Of a DNA stretch of 64,000 nt, positions 30,841 to 43,039 are shown piece after piece; position 1 is the stretch's first letter; the number at the start of each line of letters is the position of its first letter. Under the pieces are notes generated by a model. The model was not told the origin of the DNA. It did not search any database and saw nothing but the letters and a program-made list of their open reading frames with translations. Source of the stretch: Prorocentrum cordatum (lineage: Eukaryota > Sar > Dinophyceae > Prorocentrales > Prorocentraceae); contig CAUYUJ010002113.1 of the NCBI GenBank assembly GCA_963575745.1, forward strand, positions 1,206,745 through 1,270,744. Direction: 5' to 3'. The position numbers were made by a program, and so were the translations under genes.

Positions 30841-30948
30841 CACAATATTGTAAGGCTCTCTGCGCTTCGCCTTCTAATCTTGCTCCTTGCACCGACGTGT
30901 CTCTAGTGACGCTGCGGTCAAGATCGTCGTCGTCGTCGCCGCCGCTGC

Positions 30949-31012
<64 letters not shown>

Positions 31013-31593
31013 CCCCTTCGGGGTCAGCGGCGCCAGCCGCACAGCCCTCGAGATCGGTGGCACGCACTACAGGATGGGTAAGAGGAGCAGGAGGAGGAAG
31101 AGCAGGAGGAGGAGGAAAAGCAGGAGGAGGAGGAGGGGGCGGAGAAGGAGGAGCAGAGGGAGGAGGGGGAGAAGGGATGGGCAGAGGGGAAGCAGAGAGA
31201 GGACAAGCATGAGCAGGATGAGAGGAGGAGGAGGAGGAGGAGGAGGAGGAGGAGAAAAGGAGGAGGAGAAAAGGAGGATGGGGGAGGAGAAGTAGGAGGA
31301 GGAGGAGGAGAAAGAGGATAAAGGGGAAACGGATGAGGACGAGGAGGAGGAGGATGAGGAGGTGAGGAGGATGGGAGGAAATTTCCGAAGAGTTGTCGGG
31401 AGTGACATTGGAATCTTCTTGGATTTTCTTGGGAATCTCTTCAGAGACTCGTGAGAGAATAGGTGCTGACGCTGAAACAATGGGAAGTTAATGAAGTTGG
31501 CCTGTAGGTCTGATTGGGGATACGCTTGGGGCCCTTTTCTGGTCATCTATGCGCCCTCTTGGGCTGTCCTGGAACCCTCTAGGGCCGTTTTCG

Positions 31594-31641
<48 letters not shown>

Positions 31642-33000
31642 CGAACTCGGCGACGACAACTGGCCATCGGGTGTCGTTTTGGAGCCATCTTGGGAGGCCT
31701 TGGAGCGCGCTTGAAGCTGTCCTGGAAGCGTCCGGGGCTCCTCATGGAAGCATCTGGACAGTTCGTTCGGAGCTCGTGGCAGGTCTCTTGGGGGCCTTCT
31801 GGAAGGATTTTGGAAGCCTCTTGGGGCCTGGTTCGGTGCCTGTTGGGGGCCGTTTGGGGGGCTCTTGGGGACCGCTCGGGAGTTTCTTGGGGGGCCTTTG
31901 GGAGCTCCCTGGTGACCTCCACGGCTTTTTGTTGGTGCCTCCTGGGGGTCTCTTGGGGCCGAGGGCCCGACAAGTCTGTTCGGATCCCCCGTCTGGGCTC
32001 TCTCTTAGAGCCGCCTTGGAGGCCTCTTGGGCTGTCTTGTGGACCGTTTGGGCCGTTTTGGGGCTGTTTCGGGTTTTGTTTGGGCGGTCTTGGGGCGATC
32101 TTGGGGGCCTCTTGGGCGGTCTTGGAGCTTGGGGAAGCCGAACAGGCGAGCCCCGTAGAAACCTTCCAGACCTACAAAAACAACAACAACAACCACTTTT
32201 GCCTCTTGGGGCTCTCTTGGGAAGCCCCTTGGACGCCTCTTGGGGCGTTTTGGAGGCGTCTTGTGCCTTATTGAGACTATCTTGGGCGTCGTGGAGCGAT
32301 GTTTGTGCGTCTCGCGGCTCTCTTGGAGGATCTTGGGGGCAGGTCTCTTGGGGGCCTCCTGAAAGCATTTCGGAAGCCTCTTGTGGCCCGGTTCGGTGCC
32401 TGCTCTTGGGAGTCTCGTGGGGGTCCTCCGGGGGCTTCTTGGGGGCCTCCAGGGCGTTTCTTGGCGCCTCCTGGGGGCCTCTTGGGGCCGAGGGCCCGAA
32501 AAGTCTGTTCGGACCCCCCGTCCGGGCTCTCTCTTAGAGCCGTCTTGGGGCCCTCTTTGGGCCGTCTTGGAAGCCTCTCTTGGTTCTGTTTCGGGGGTTA
32601 CTTTGGCGGTCTTGGGGCGGTTTTGGGGGCCTCTTGGGCTGTCTTGGAGCGTCGGGAAGCCGAGAAGGCGAGACCCAAAGAAACCTTCAAAAACCTTCGA
32701 CCAAAAAGCAACCACTTTTGCCTTTTTGGGGCTCTCTTGGGAAGCTTCCTGGACGTCTCTAGGGGCGTTTTGGAGGCGTGTTGGGCCATATTGGGACTAT
32801 ATTGGGAGTCGTGGAGCGATCTTTGTGCGTTTCGTGGCCATCTTGGACGATCTTGGGGACCTCCTGGGGCCGTTTGGAAGCCTCTCGTGCCGTCTGGAGG
32901 CCTCTTCAAGGCGCCGGGGTGGGGGTCTGGGGTTCGCGTGCGGGTTCCCGGGGGGGGGGGGGGCGGTGACATGCCGGCTTTTCTCTTTAATTCGTTAGGT
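30841..33000 (-). repeat. LE repeat, 2-kb copy B (inverted relative to copy A)
   Basis: The left end is the complement of copy A's end (GCGCTTCGCCTTCTAATCTT, then CACCGACGTGTCTCTAGTGA). The right end at 32965-32995 is the complement of copy A's start (GCCGGCATGTCACCG on the minus strand). Trinucleotide tracts (GTC)n at 30930-31010, (AGG)n at 31080-31320 and (GAC)n at 31600-31640 interrupt it. AT-richer boxes with AGCGTCGGGAAGCCGA-type words are at about 32118-32210 and 32640-32735. Long Trp/Gly/Leu frames on the + strand are repeat artefacts. Confidence 0.75.
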
Positions 33001-33009
33001 AGAAGGAAT

Positions 33010-33012
33010 ATG

Positions 33013-33071
<59 letters not shown>

Positions 33072-33135
33072 ATATATTAGTAATAATAAAAATAATAATA
33101 ACAACAATAATAATAATAATAATAATAATAATGAT
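33010..33135. repeat. (TA)n and (AAT)n microsatellites
   Basis: TA runs at 33012-33078 and AAT runs at 33080-33133, next to an LE end. Confidence 0.95.
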
Positions 33136-33190
33136 ACTATACAAGACTGCATTGGCGCTGCGCGCCATGCACCTTGGTCTTTTGGATTTC
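33136..33190 (-). repeat. LE terminal stem-loop box (minus orientation)
   Basis: ACAAGACTGCATTGGCGC is followed by TGCGCGCCATGCACCTTGG. On the minus strand this is the conserved end CCAAGGTGCATGGCGCG...GCGCCAATGCAGTCTTGT seen at six other places. Confidence 0.8.
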
Positions 33191-33359
33191 GCACGCTAGC
33201 GGAGTGCGAGCGTGCGTGCATGCGCGCGCACATGCGTCTGTGAATGCATAGTACATATGTACATATATCTATATATATATAAGTTTGTTTGGATATGTGC
33301 ATGTATATGCAAATGGTCAGTGTCAGTATGCGTGCGCATGCACATGCGTATATCAGGCG

Positions 33360-33830
33360 GTAGTGGCCTGACCAGTTGCTCGTATCATCGCGCCACTAAA
33401 AGGCGCGAGGGTCTCAGGCAAACGTGGTCAGACTACCATGGGACAATGCGTCGCCGAGGTCAGTGTTGCGAGGACGGCCCGGGTGAAAATGGTCTGAACA
33501 GCTCCGCTCAAGGGAAGGCACATCCGAAGTCAGCCGCGCGAGGAAACGAGGAGCGGTCTGGACACCTCTGCTCAGGGCATCCTTGAACTTAGAGTTGCGA
33601 GAAGTCGCACGCGAAAGAGGCCGAACCACCGTGGTGCAAGGCACCTCCGACGTGAGACTTGCGAGAGTGTCTCAGGCGACAGTGGCTGGAACGCCTCAAC
33701 TGAGAGCGTCTCGGGCCCCAGAGCTGCGATGATGTCTCCAGCGAAAACGGCGGGACCGACGCGAAGCGAGGCGCTTCTGAGGTCGGAGTTGCGAGCATAT
33801 CGCCGGCGAAGTTGATTAGACCACTTCCGT
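33360..33830. repeat. 65-bp degenerate minisatellite, about seven units
   Basis: GTCNGAGTTGCGAG-like words recur near 33456, 33526, 33584, 33648, 33713 and 33778 (spacing 58-70, mostly 64-65). Units also contain GCGAAAATGGTCTGA-like words. A diverged unit appears at about 34045-34210. Confidence 0.75.
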
Positions 33831-34609
33831 TATCTCTTCTTCCTCCTTCCCCTTTTCCTTTCCTCCTCCCCCCCCCCCCCCTCCTCCTCCTCCTCCTCCT
33901 CCTCCTGTTCCTCCTCCTCTTCCTCTCCCCCCTCTCCGCGTCTTTTTTGTCCATTCTCCCCATCCCTGGCGGCGCGGCGCGGCGCCGCTCGGCCTCTCTG
34001 CGAGTCAAGCGGAGGAGGAGGAGGAGGAAGGAGGAGGACGTTGCGAGTGTTCGCGCGGCCGTGAGTCCCCAGGGAGTGTTTCCCCAGGATGTATGCTGAA
34101 ACCGAAGGTTCCCGACGGCCTGATCTCCGAAATGTCACAAGAACCCTGGTTCCCAACAGCGCGTCCGGATGAGATGGCGTCGCGGCCCCGACGGTTTGAG
34201 TGTTGCGAGAAGCTCAGTCGAGGCGGGAGGAGGAACATGAAGAGGATGAGGAGAAGGAGGAGGAGGAAGGGGAGGAGGATGAAGAGGAGGAAGAGGATGA
34301 AGAGGACAGATTATGTGGATATCTGGGGCACAGCCGAGGAGTCGCGGAAAAAATCCGCAGCAGAGACTTGGGAGAGTGAGGAGAGCTGCTTCTGCTAGAC
34401 CTTTGGCGGGGCGGAACGTGAAACATCACGGGGAATTAGGAGAAGGAGGAGGAGGAGGTAGAGGAGGAAGCGAATGAGGAAGAGGAGGAGGAGCTCTTGG
34501 GTCCTTCGGTGGTTTGAACGGAAAATGGCCTCGCTGCGCCATTGGATACGACAACGACGACGACGAAGAAGGCGACGACAAAGAGAAGGGATAATGAGAG
34601 GGGGAGACC
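33831..34609. repeat. (CCT)n and (AGG)n tracts with minisatellite remnants
   Basis: CCT at 33880-33935, AGG at 34015-34045, 34220-34310 and 34440-34490. No gene is seen between them. Confidence 0.7.
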
Positions 34610-35345
34610 GCTGTGTTGGGATCTCGTGGTGCGCCTCTCGGGGCCCTCTGGGAGGCAGTTTTGAAGCGTCTTGGGGGTGTTTTGGGGTTCTTGGGATCTT
34701 TGTGGGGCCTCTTGGGGGCCTCTTGGGGGCTCCTTGGGGCCTCTTGGGAGCCTCTTGGGGCCTCATGGGGCTCTCTCCGGGCCTCTTGGGGCCCTCTCGC
34801 GGCGGAAAATTTAGTTTTGAATATTTGGGCGCCCTCTTGGGTCTCTCTTGAGGCCGTCTTGGCGCTCTCTTGGGCCGTCTTGGGCGCCTCTTGGGCGGTC
34901 TCGGAGCCCTCCTGGACCGTGTTGGGGCCTTCTTGGGGGCCTCTTGGGCAGTTTCGGGGCGATCTAGGGAGCCTCTTGGGCCATTGTGGAGCGTCGGGAA
35001 GCGGGAAAAGCGAGAAGGCCAAAAACATCGAAAAACACACACAGGAAAATCAACAATTGTAGCCTCTCGGGGCTCTCTTGGGAGGCCTCTTGGGGGTCTC
35101 TGGGGGCGTCTTGGACGCGTCTTGGGCAGTCTTGGGCCCAGATTGGGCGCTTGGGCCGATCTTTGGGTGTCTCGGGGCCCTCTTTGGCCGTCGTGGGGGC
35201 TTTTTTTTTCGCGTCGCACTCGCAGGACAGACACGAAGCACTCTGCAGGAACGCCCCAAAGGCTCGGGGAGGCCGAAATTCGTTTGGGGGGGGGGGGCGC
35301 CGTGTGCCGTTTTCCGGGGTCCCCGGCCGTGTAAAAATATATAAG
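34610..35345 (-). repeat. LE repeat fragment D
   Basis: CTTGGGGCCTCTTGGG-type words run along the + strand. The AT-richer box (GGAGCGTCGGGAAGCGGGAA, then AACACACACAGG) is at 34988-35055. The right end shows TTTTCCGGGGTCCCCGGCC, then GTAAAAATATATAAG, the element's GC-tract terminus beside a TA-rich tail. The other end is missing. Confidence 0.7.
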
Positions 35346-35424
35346 TAGGAATGTGTATATGTGTGTATATACACGCACGACCCTGCTTTCCCAAGGTTTG
35401 CAAACTAGGGAGGAGGGGACCACC

Positions 35425-36222
35425 CCCCCCAGAACGGGACTCCCCGGATGAGTGGCCCTGGGGGCCCCCTGGACGTGGAGAAGGCCCCCCAGGCATTCAG
35501 GAGCTCCTGGAAGCCCCTAGGCAATGAGCTCAAATCGGTCCAAAGAGCGGCCGAACGGCCCCCCGAAGGCTCTAAGAGGCCCCAGACACCCACCAGACGC
35601 CCGAAGACGACCCAAAGAAGAACCCCAAGAGGTTTTCGAACCGCCAATCAACATTGGTTTCCCATGCGTTTCTATGTGATTTGGAGAATGCCCTGTACAG
35701 GCGTCGGAAACCGCCCGGGAGGCCCGAAAATCGCCCCGAACCTATCCGAACAGCCCAAGGGAGCCCCAAGACGGCCCAACAGGGCCCCAAGGTTGTCCGA
35801 GGAGAGCCCCATGATGGCCCAAGATGGCCCCAATACGCCCCCCGAAGCGTTCCGATTCGTGACTCTGTCATTTAGGGGGACCGCAGGTGGAAATACGGTG
35901 GCCCGAGGAAGCCCCCAAAGGCGCCCAGGAGGCCTCAAAAAGGCCGCAAGAAGTCATTGAAAGATTTCGTGAGGACGCCAAGAGGCTCTCCAAGGAGGAG
36001 CCTCCGCAGAAAGAGCTGAGGAGGATGGGGAAGCATATGCAGGGTAAGGCGAGAGTGAGGAAGAGGAAGGAAACATTAGGGAAGGACAGTGAATCACAGT
36101 ATTAAAAACAACAAGGAATCATCGCTATTTTTCTGTGTTAACTTCATACCCTGCCGCTTGCATGCCGAATTCCAAGGACAAATATGCATGGCGCGCAGAG
36201 CCAACGCAGTCTTATACATATA
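35425..36222 (+). repeat. LE repeat E
   Basis: It starts at a GGGGACCACCCCCCCC tract and ends with GCATGGCGCGCAGAGCC and ACGCAGTCTTATACATATAT. Much of the body from 35740 matches element K (43.4-43.95 kb), including GAGGCTCTCCAAGGAG and GCAGAAAGAGCTGAGGAGGA. It is non-coding. Confidence 0.7.
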
Positions 36223-36439
36223 TCTATAGACATGCATAAAGAAACACATCTAGATGCTACAACGGCATGTATTAAATATGTAGGCGTGTGTGTATCCGGC
36301 ACCGTGCCCTGGGGCACCACGAATTTAGGTGTCCTCAGGTCCTTCGAGTTCTTTGTATTTAAGTACAGTAGACATATTCCAAAGGCCTAGACCCTGAAGT
36401 TTCAGATCTTCTTGGCGCTGCCGAGCCCTTCTGAGGACG
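36223..36439. other. No gene recognised
   Basis: AT-richer spacer between LE elements. Confidence 0.4.
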
Positions 36440-37880
36440 GTCGTATGGCTTTTCCAAAAGCGTGAAGGCCCCCAGACTGGCCAAGACGCACCCAAGACGC
36501 CACAAGAGGGCTCAAGGGCACAAAGATGCCAACATCAGTGACGCATTATCGGCATTCTCGTGTTATGGCCTCCCTCTGGATTTCGACGCTCCGAGACGGC
36601 CCAAGATGCCCCCACTATCGCCCCAAGACGGTCCAAGATTCCCCAAGCGCGCCCCCACACGGCCAAAGATGGCCCCAAGACGGCCCAAGAGACCCCAAGA
36701 CAGCCCAAACGCCCAAAGAAGGGCCAAAGAGCTGCCCAAGAGGCGGAATACAACTCGACATTTCGAGCCCCTCGCCCCAAGATAGTTTCGAGACCGCCAG
36801 CAGGCCCCCAGAAGGCCCCCCACAATCTCCAGCAGGCCCCGTAAGAGGCTGAAATCAGGCCCAAAGAGGCCCCGAAGACACCCCAGAGAGACCCCCAAGA
36901 CTCCCCAATACCGAATCCAAGAGGCTTCCGAGAGGCATCCCAAGAGATCCCCAAGAGCATGCAAAGAGGCCGCTGATCTACAACCCAGGCACGGTGGCGG
37001 GATGGGCCGAATGCCGCCATCCGCCGCCCCCTGTGGTCTTGCCACATGGGGTGCCTGGCGTGCTGAATTTCATGTGGCTGTTGGTTCTTTTTAAGGCTCC
37101 CCCAGGGGCTTCGGCACAGCGTGCCAACCACCTGGAAACCCGCCGAAAATGCCCGGGTCGTCGGTTGTCGGACCCTGGATGGAGTCCAGGACGGCCCAGA
37201 GACGGCCAAGATGGCCCTAGATGGCCTCCAAGTTCGCCCAAGATGGTCTAAGATGGCCTCTGAGACGGCCCAAGAGAGTCCAAGATGCCTCCAAGTCCGC
37301 CCAAAAAACCACAAAGACGGCCCAACATGGCTCCGAGATGGCCCAAGACTGCCCAAGAGACCTCCAAGACGGCCCAAGAGGCCTCCAAAAGGGCTTCCAG
37401 GAAGGCCAGAGGAGGCAAAGGTATTGACTTCCCCTTGGTTTTTGAAAGAATGTGGCCTTTGCATCCTTTCGACCTCCCGACGGCCCGAGACGGCCCAAGA
37501 GCCCCCAAGATCGCCCCAAGAGCGCCCAAGATGCCTCCAGGATGGCCTTCCAACGGCCCAAACCAAAAGGCCCCCAAGACGGCCCCAAGAGGGCCCCACG
37601 ACGGCCCCAAGACGCCTCCAAGACGCCCAAGACGGCCTCCAACGGCCCTGAAGCACCCCAAGAGGGCCGCAAGTCGGTTCCGCGAGGCCCCCAAGACGCC
37701 TTCCGACGGCGCCTTGGGGGGGCAAGGAGCGCCCTGAGACGGCCCAAGAGGTCCCCAAGAAGCCACCATGCACCAAAGGCCTCCCAGGGGCCCAGGGAGA
37801 CCCCCAAGAGGCCCCCACAAAGCTCCCAGGAGCCCCCAAGAGTGCCCCAGGATGCTCCAAAGAGGCTTCCTCCTCCTGCT
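36440..37880 (+). repeat. LE repeat F (one long or two adjacent copies)
   Basis: CCAAGACGGCCCAAGA-type words with AT-richer boxes near 36530-36600 and 37400-37480. About 36960-37160 is unlike the rest. It ends in a short CCT tract. No terminal stem-loop is visible. Confidence 0.65.
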
Positions 37881-38244
37881 GCTCCTCCTCCTTTTCCCTT
37901 CCTGTCCTCATCCTCCTCTTCCTCCCCCCAAGTGTTCCCCGAAAGGTTTCCACAACGGCTGGGGGAACACATGGTATCATAGATTGGGCAAACTGTGCCC
38001 AAACGTTCGACCACATAGGCGTATCCTACAAGGCAAAGGGGCGGCGGTGATTCGCCGTAGGCGTCTTCGATACGTATATCAGTATACGTGTCTGTATGTT
38101 CAATGTTGATACACACCTGGATATGTGTATACGTGTATGGGGTATGTATGAATATGCGTGTGTATCTATATACATATATATACACATATATATATATATA
38201 CACACACCTTCTATATAGTACACACTTGTAGGCATATGCGTATA
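37881..38244. other. Spacer with TA/TG-rich tract
   Basis: CCT repeats to 37925, unassigned DNA, then TATATG/ACACAC-rich sequence at 38085-38225. Confidence 0.6.
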
Positions 38245-38910
38245 TTCCCGTTTCTATATTTTTCCAATCCGGGGGGGCGGGACCCCCCCCCGCTGGGCCG
38301 GACCTTCCGGAATCCCTGGCTTCTGGGACTCCTGGACGCCCCTGCCGAGGGTCCTATGATACCTCCGGGCTTCTGGGAGTCCCTGCCAAAGTCGTGTAAA
38401 CGTGCCGGCGGTAGCCCCAAGAGGGTCCAACATGGCCTCCTGATGGCCAAAGACCTTCCAAACGCCCCAAAGAGCTCCAAGAGGAACCCCCAAGTGGGCC
38501 TCCAAATCCAAAACCTGTGCGTTTCCTTTAGACTGTTGCATTATTTGGGCATTATCGTTTTTTCGTGCTACCAACGCCCCAGGAAGGCCCAAAAGGCCCA
38601 CATCGCCCCAGGACAACCCATGACGGCCCGAGAAGGCTCCAGCACGAGCGAAGATGCCCCCACGATCTCCGAAGAAGGCCCCAAGACGGACCTTCAGACC
38701 GCCACCAGGCGCGAGCCCTCCGGCCCTAAAGGACCCATGGAACTGCCAACAGGCGCCCAAGCGCCCCAACCAGGGTTCACGAGGTCCCCAATAAGACGGA
38801 AAAATAACCAAAAAAGGCTCCAAGTTATCTCCCAAACCAGCAACATTGTTTCCGCGACGACCCGAGACGCCTCGCCACAGACCCAAACACATCGAAGAGG
38901 CCATTGACGT
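38245..38910 (+). repeat. LE repeat fragment G
   Basis: It opens with TATATTTTTCCAATCCGGG and a GC tract like elements I-K, then CCAAGAGG-type words. The AT-richer box is at about 38510-38580. The 3' stem-loop end is absent. Confidence 0.65.
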
Positions 38911-39084
38911 ACGACCCAGGATTGGCACCCTCGTCTGGCATTTCCACCAAATATGTTCGAATCCAAGTTTCGCGATGATCCCTCCATGCACGTGGGTAGG
39001 AGGAGAAGGAGGAGGAGGAGGAGGAGGAGGATGGGGATGATTATGATGATGCTGGTGGTGATGATGATGATGACCATGATGGTG

Positions 39085-39146
<62 letters not shown>

Positions 39147-39311
39147 ACTGATGCTAATGATGATGATGCTGCTAATGATGATCATGATGATAATGATGAT
39201 GATGAGGAGGAGGAGGAGGAGGAGGTGATGGTGGGGCTTGCGCCGTGGATAAGGTGAGGCCTCGAGGAAGATGAGGAGGATGAGGAGCATGAGGAGGAGG
39301 AGGAGGAGGAG

Positions 39312-39353
<42 letters not shown>

Positions 39354-39600
39354 GGAGGAGGAGAAGGAGGAGGAGTGAGTAGGAGAATCGGGCAATGCCA
39401 AAGGGGATCTCCATAGGGGCGGTCACCACTTCCTGCGGGGACCTCAGAACGAAGAAGGGGAAGAGGACACATTGGGGAAGGAAAATTAATGGCATTATTA
39501 CCAGGACGAATCGGACAAAACAACAAGGCCGCATCGCCACTTTGTATGCTTTACCTTCCTGCCCTTCCGCCGCGACTTCCGCCTGTTTGCCAAACTTCAA
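38911..39600. repeat. (AGG)n and (GAT)n microsatellites
   Basis: AGG at 39000-39030, GAT at 39040-39205, AGG at 39206-39225 and 39280-39312, GAT at 39313-39352. No gene is seen. Confidence 0.9.
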
Positions 39601-39667
39601 GGACCAAAGCGCGTGGCGCGAAACGCCAACGAAGACTTGTATATACATATGTATATACATATACATA
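39600..39667 (+). repeat. LE terminal stem-loop box (plus orientation) with TA tail
   Basis: CAAGGACCAAAGCGCGTGGC, then GCGAAACGCCAACG and AAGACTTGTATATACATATG. It meets the oppositely oriented box of element H, forming a large imperfect palindrome centred near 39655. Confidence 0.75.
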
Positions 39668-40595
39668 CAAGACTACAGTGGCGCTTCGCGCCATGCACCT
39701 TGGTCCTTGAAGTTTGGTATGCAGGCGGAAATGGCAGGGAGGTCAAGCTGACAATTTAGCGATAACTCCTTGCTGCCTTTTTCTGGCATCGCCGTTATAA
39801 TAATGTTGTTCATTATCCTTTCTCCATGCTTATTTTTCTTCATTCTCGCCATACCCTGGGCATTCTTCTCATCCTCCTCAGCTCTTTTTGCGGAGGCTCC
39901 TCCTTGGAGAGCCTCTGGGGGCCTCACCAAAGTTCTCAGGCTTTTTTAAAGCCTTTTGGAGGCCTCCTGGGTGTGTTCTGGAGGCCTCTGGGGCTTCCTC
40001 AGGCCAATCTGCCTCTAATCGCGGTCTCCCTGAACGCCCCAGTCACGATTTGGAATGCTTCGGAGGGTGTCTTGGGGCCATCTTGGGCCGCCATGGTGCT
40101 CTCGTAGGGCCATTTTGGACTCGTGTTGTGCCGTTTTGGGGCTCTCTTGGACTGCCTGGAAGCCTTTTCGGATGGTTGTGGGTCGATTTTGGAGCCTCCC
40201 AGGCGGCTTCGGACGCCCAGAAGACCGCCGTCTTGGAGCGTCGGGAAGCCGAAAAGAGGAGAACCCCAAATGTACCAAAAACCTACTTCATCAATGATTT
40301 GTCCCTCTTGGGGCCTTTTGGAGGTGCTCTTGGAGGCCTCTTGGAGCGATCTTTCGGGGTATGACGGCTTCTTGGAGCGCTCTTGTGCTGTCTTGGGGGT
40401 CTCTGGGACGTCTCTGGTGACTCCCCTGATCGCCCTGGGTGTGCTGCGAAGGCTTGGCGAAACGCCCTGCGAGGCCCAGGGGCCGCTTCGAGGCCCGTCC
40501 GGAGGGACCCAAAGCTCCAGATCCTGGGGGTCCGGTTTTACAGGGGAGGGGTGACGGGTTTTCCCCCCGCCCGGGCTTATAAAAATATAGGAAGG
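39668..40595 (-). repeat. LE repeat H, complete, left arm of the inverted pair
   Basis: The left edge is the stem-loop box (CAAGACTACAGTGGCGCTTC, then GCGCCATGCACC) on the minus sense. The right edge is TTTTCCCCCCGCCCGGGC followed by TTATAAAAATATAG. It matches element K (43040-43960) in inverse orientation along its whole 0.92 kb, including the unique part GCCGTTATAATAATGTTG. Confidence 0.8.
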
Positions 40596-41761
40596 GGAAT
40601 ATCCCTATTCTGATTACCTGGACCCACCCCCACCCCCACCCGAAACCGACCCCCCCCCCCAGGGACGCTCCGGACGCCCTTTCGAACGCGGCCCCCTGAA
40701 CGTCCTTGGAAAAGGTTCGGTGGCCCTTCCGGGCCTCCCAAGGCGCCTCGCTGGGCCTTGCGAACCGACCGAAAGCGATCAGAGGGGTCGTCGGAGAGGT
40801 GCAAGAGAGACCCAAGACAGCACAAGAGCGCTCCAAGAGGAACCTCGATGGTCTGAAGGCGGCCCAAGAGGCCCCCAAGACACCCCAAGAGGCCGTTAAG
40901 AGAGCCCCGAAGAAGCCAAAATCGTCAGATTAATTAAGGAAATACACTTGTTTCGCATATCCGCTTTTTGGGTCTTCGCAGCGTCCAAGACGGCCCAATG
41001 GGCCGCCGATCTCGCCCCAAGACGACCCAAGAGGCCCCCTAGAGGGTTTGAAGACAGCCCAAGAGGGCCTCAGACTGCCCCAGAAAGCCCCGAGACTGCC
41101 CACAAGAAGCGCAAGATGCCCCCGGAAGGCTCCCAAGAGAGACCCACAGAAGCCATGGGATACTTCCAAAAAGGCCACTGGAGGCCCGTAAGAAGGCCTT
41201 AAATGGCTTCAGAAGACCTCTGGAGGGCCCCGGCACCCCAAGACGGCCCAAGAAGCCCCCAGGACTGGCCAAGAGTGCCCCAGGACGGCCCAAAAGAGGC
41301 CCAAAAACAACCAGACGGCGTTCTCCGACGAAATACAGCAAGCTGACCAGACGATCTTCGTTCCACGCTTGCGGCTCGAGGTTTCAGTAGTTCCCCGATC
41401 GAGAGAGACAGGCAATGGATCTAGATTCGAAATTCGACGATCGAAGATTTCCTGAGTGTCTGGAACCCTCCAGGCACTCAGGAAGCGACCAACAATCTAT
41501 GTGTTCGGAGCTACTGTGACTTCTTCGGCGTGTCATGGGAACGCTCCTTACTTCATCAAAGAACCTTCACGCGTGAAACAATCAGCATTATTTCCCCACT
41601 CCTGCGCACAAGCGTGCAAGCGCATCGTCCGAAAGCGGTGTCAGCAGGCACCTCGCCCGTCCAGGCCTCGAGGTCCCCCCTGCTGAAGCAAGCGATGATT
41701 TATTGCTTTGCCAGGGAAGCGTCCGAAACAAGACTGCATTGGCGCGAAGCGCCAATGCAGT

Positions 41762-41814
<53 letters not shown>
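40596..41814 (+). repeat. LE repeat I, complete, first of a tandem pair
   Basis: It starts ATTACCTGGACCCACCCCC and runs through AGGGACGCTCCGGACGCCC and CCAAGAGG words. Then comes a unique part (ATGGGAACGCTCCTTACTTC at 41537). It ends with a perfect hairpin, AAGACTGCATTGGCGC-GAA-GCGCCAATGCAGTCTT, followed by (TA)n at 41765-41812. Element J repeats it about 1.24 kb downstream. Confidence 0.8.
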
Positions 41815-41817
<3 letters not shown>

Positions 41818-43039
41818 ACTCCTATTCTTATATTTTTATTACCCGGACCCCCCCCCCCCCCTCCGGACCCCCCCCCCTTAAACCGGATCCTTCCCCCAGG
41901 GACGCTCCGGACGCCCTTTCGGACGTTTCGGCGGCCCCCTGGACGCCCTTGGAAAAGGTTCGGTGGCCCTTCCGAGCCTCCCAGGGCGCCTCGCTGGGTC
42001 CTTGCGAGCCGACTGAAGGCGATTAGAGGGGTCGTCGGAGAGGCGCAAGAGAGACCCAAGACAGCACAAGAGCGCTCCAATAGGAACCTCGATGGTCTGA
42101 AGACGGCCCAAGAGGCCCCCAAGACACCCCAAGAGGCCGTTAAGATAGCCCCGAAGAAGCCAAAATCGTCACATTCCCTCAGGCAATACATTTGTTGTGC
42201 ATATCCGCTTTTTGGGTCTTCGCAGCGTCCAAGACGGCCCAATGGGCCCCCAATCTCGCCCCAAGACGGCCCGGGAGGCCCCCTAGAGGGGTTGAAGGCG
42301 GCCCAAGGGGGCCCCAAGACTGCCCAAGAGAGCCCCGAGACTGCCCACAAGAAGCCCAAGATGCCCCCAAAGGCTCCCAAGAGAGACCCACGAAAGCCAT
42401 GGGATACCTCCAAGAACGCCACTGGAGGCCCGCAAGAGGGCCTTAGATGGCTTCAGAAGACCTCTGGAGGGCCCCAGCTCCCCAAGACGGCCCAAGAAGC
42501 CCCCAGGACGGCCCAAGAGGCCCCAGGACGGCACAAAAGAGCACCAAAAACGACAAGACGGCGTTCTCCTACGAAATACATCAAGCTGACCCGACGATCT
42601 TCGTTCCACGTTTGAGGCTCGGGGTTTCAGTAGCTACCCGATCGAGAGAGACAGGCAATGGATCTAGATTCGAAATTCGACGATCGCAGATTTCCTGAGT
42701 GCCTGGGGCCCTCCAGGCATTCGGGAAACGATCAAAAATCGATGTGTTCGGAGCTACTGTGACTTCTTCGGCGTGTCATGGGAACGCTCCTTACTTCCTC
42801 AAAGGACCTTCGCGAGCGAAAAAATCAACATGATTTCCCCACTCCTGCGCACAAGCGTGCCAGCACATCGTCCAAAAGCTGTGTCAGCAGGCACCCAGGA
42901 TATTGGAAAAATGGGCGGGTCGCCCGTCCAGGCCTCGAGGTCCTCCCTGCTGAAGAAAGCGATGATTTATTGATTTGAAAGGAAACGTCCGGAACAAGGC
43001 GCATGGCGCGAAGCGCCAATTCAGTCTTGTATATTCCTC
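41815..43039 (+). repeat. LE repeat J, complete, second of a tandem pair
   Basis: The same order of landmarks as element I: AGGGACGCTCCGGACGCCC at 41899, ATGGGAACGCTCC at 42778, end box GCATGGCGCGAAGCGCC at about 43000 followed by AATTCAGTCTTGTATAT. Identity to I is high by eye. It carries no coding frame that survives in both copies. Confidence 0.8.

Noticed and set aside
31491-33243. Long Trp/Gly/Leu/Ser-rich open frames (LGASWG-like repeats) in LE elements, also on the minus strand at 14.0-15.3 kb
   Set aside because: Several overlapping frames are open at once, and they change frame between copies. They mirror the CCAAGAGGCCCC DNA repeat.
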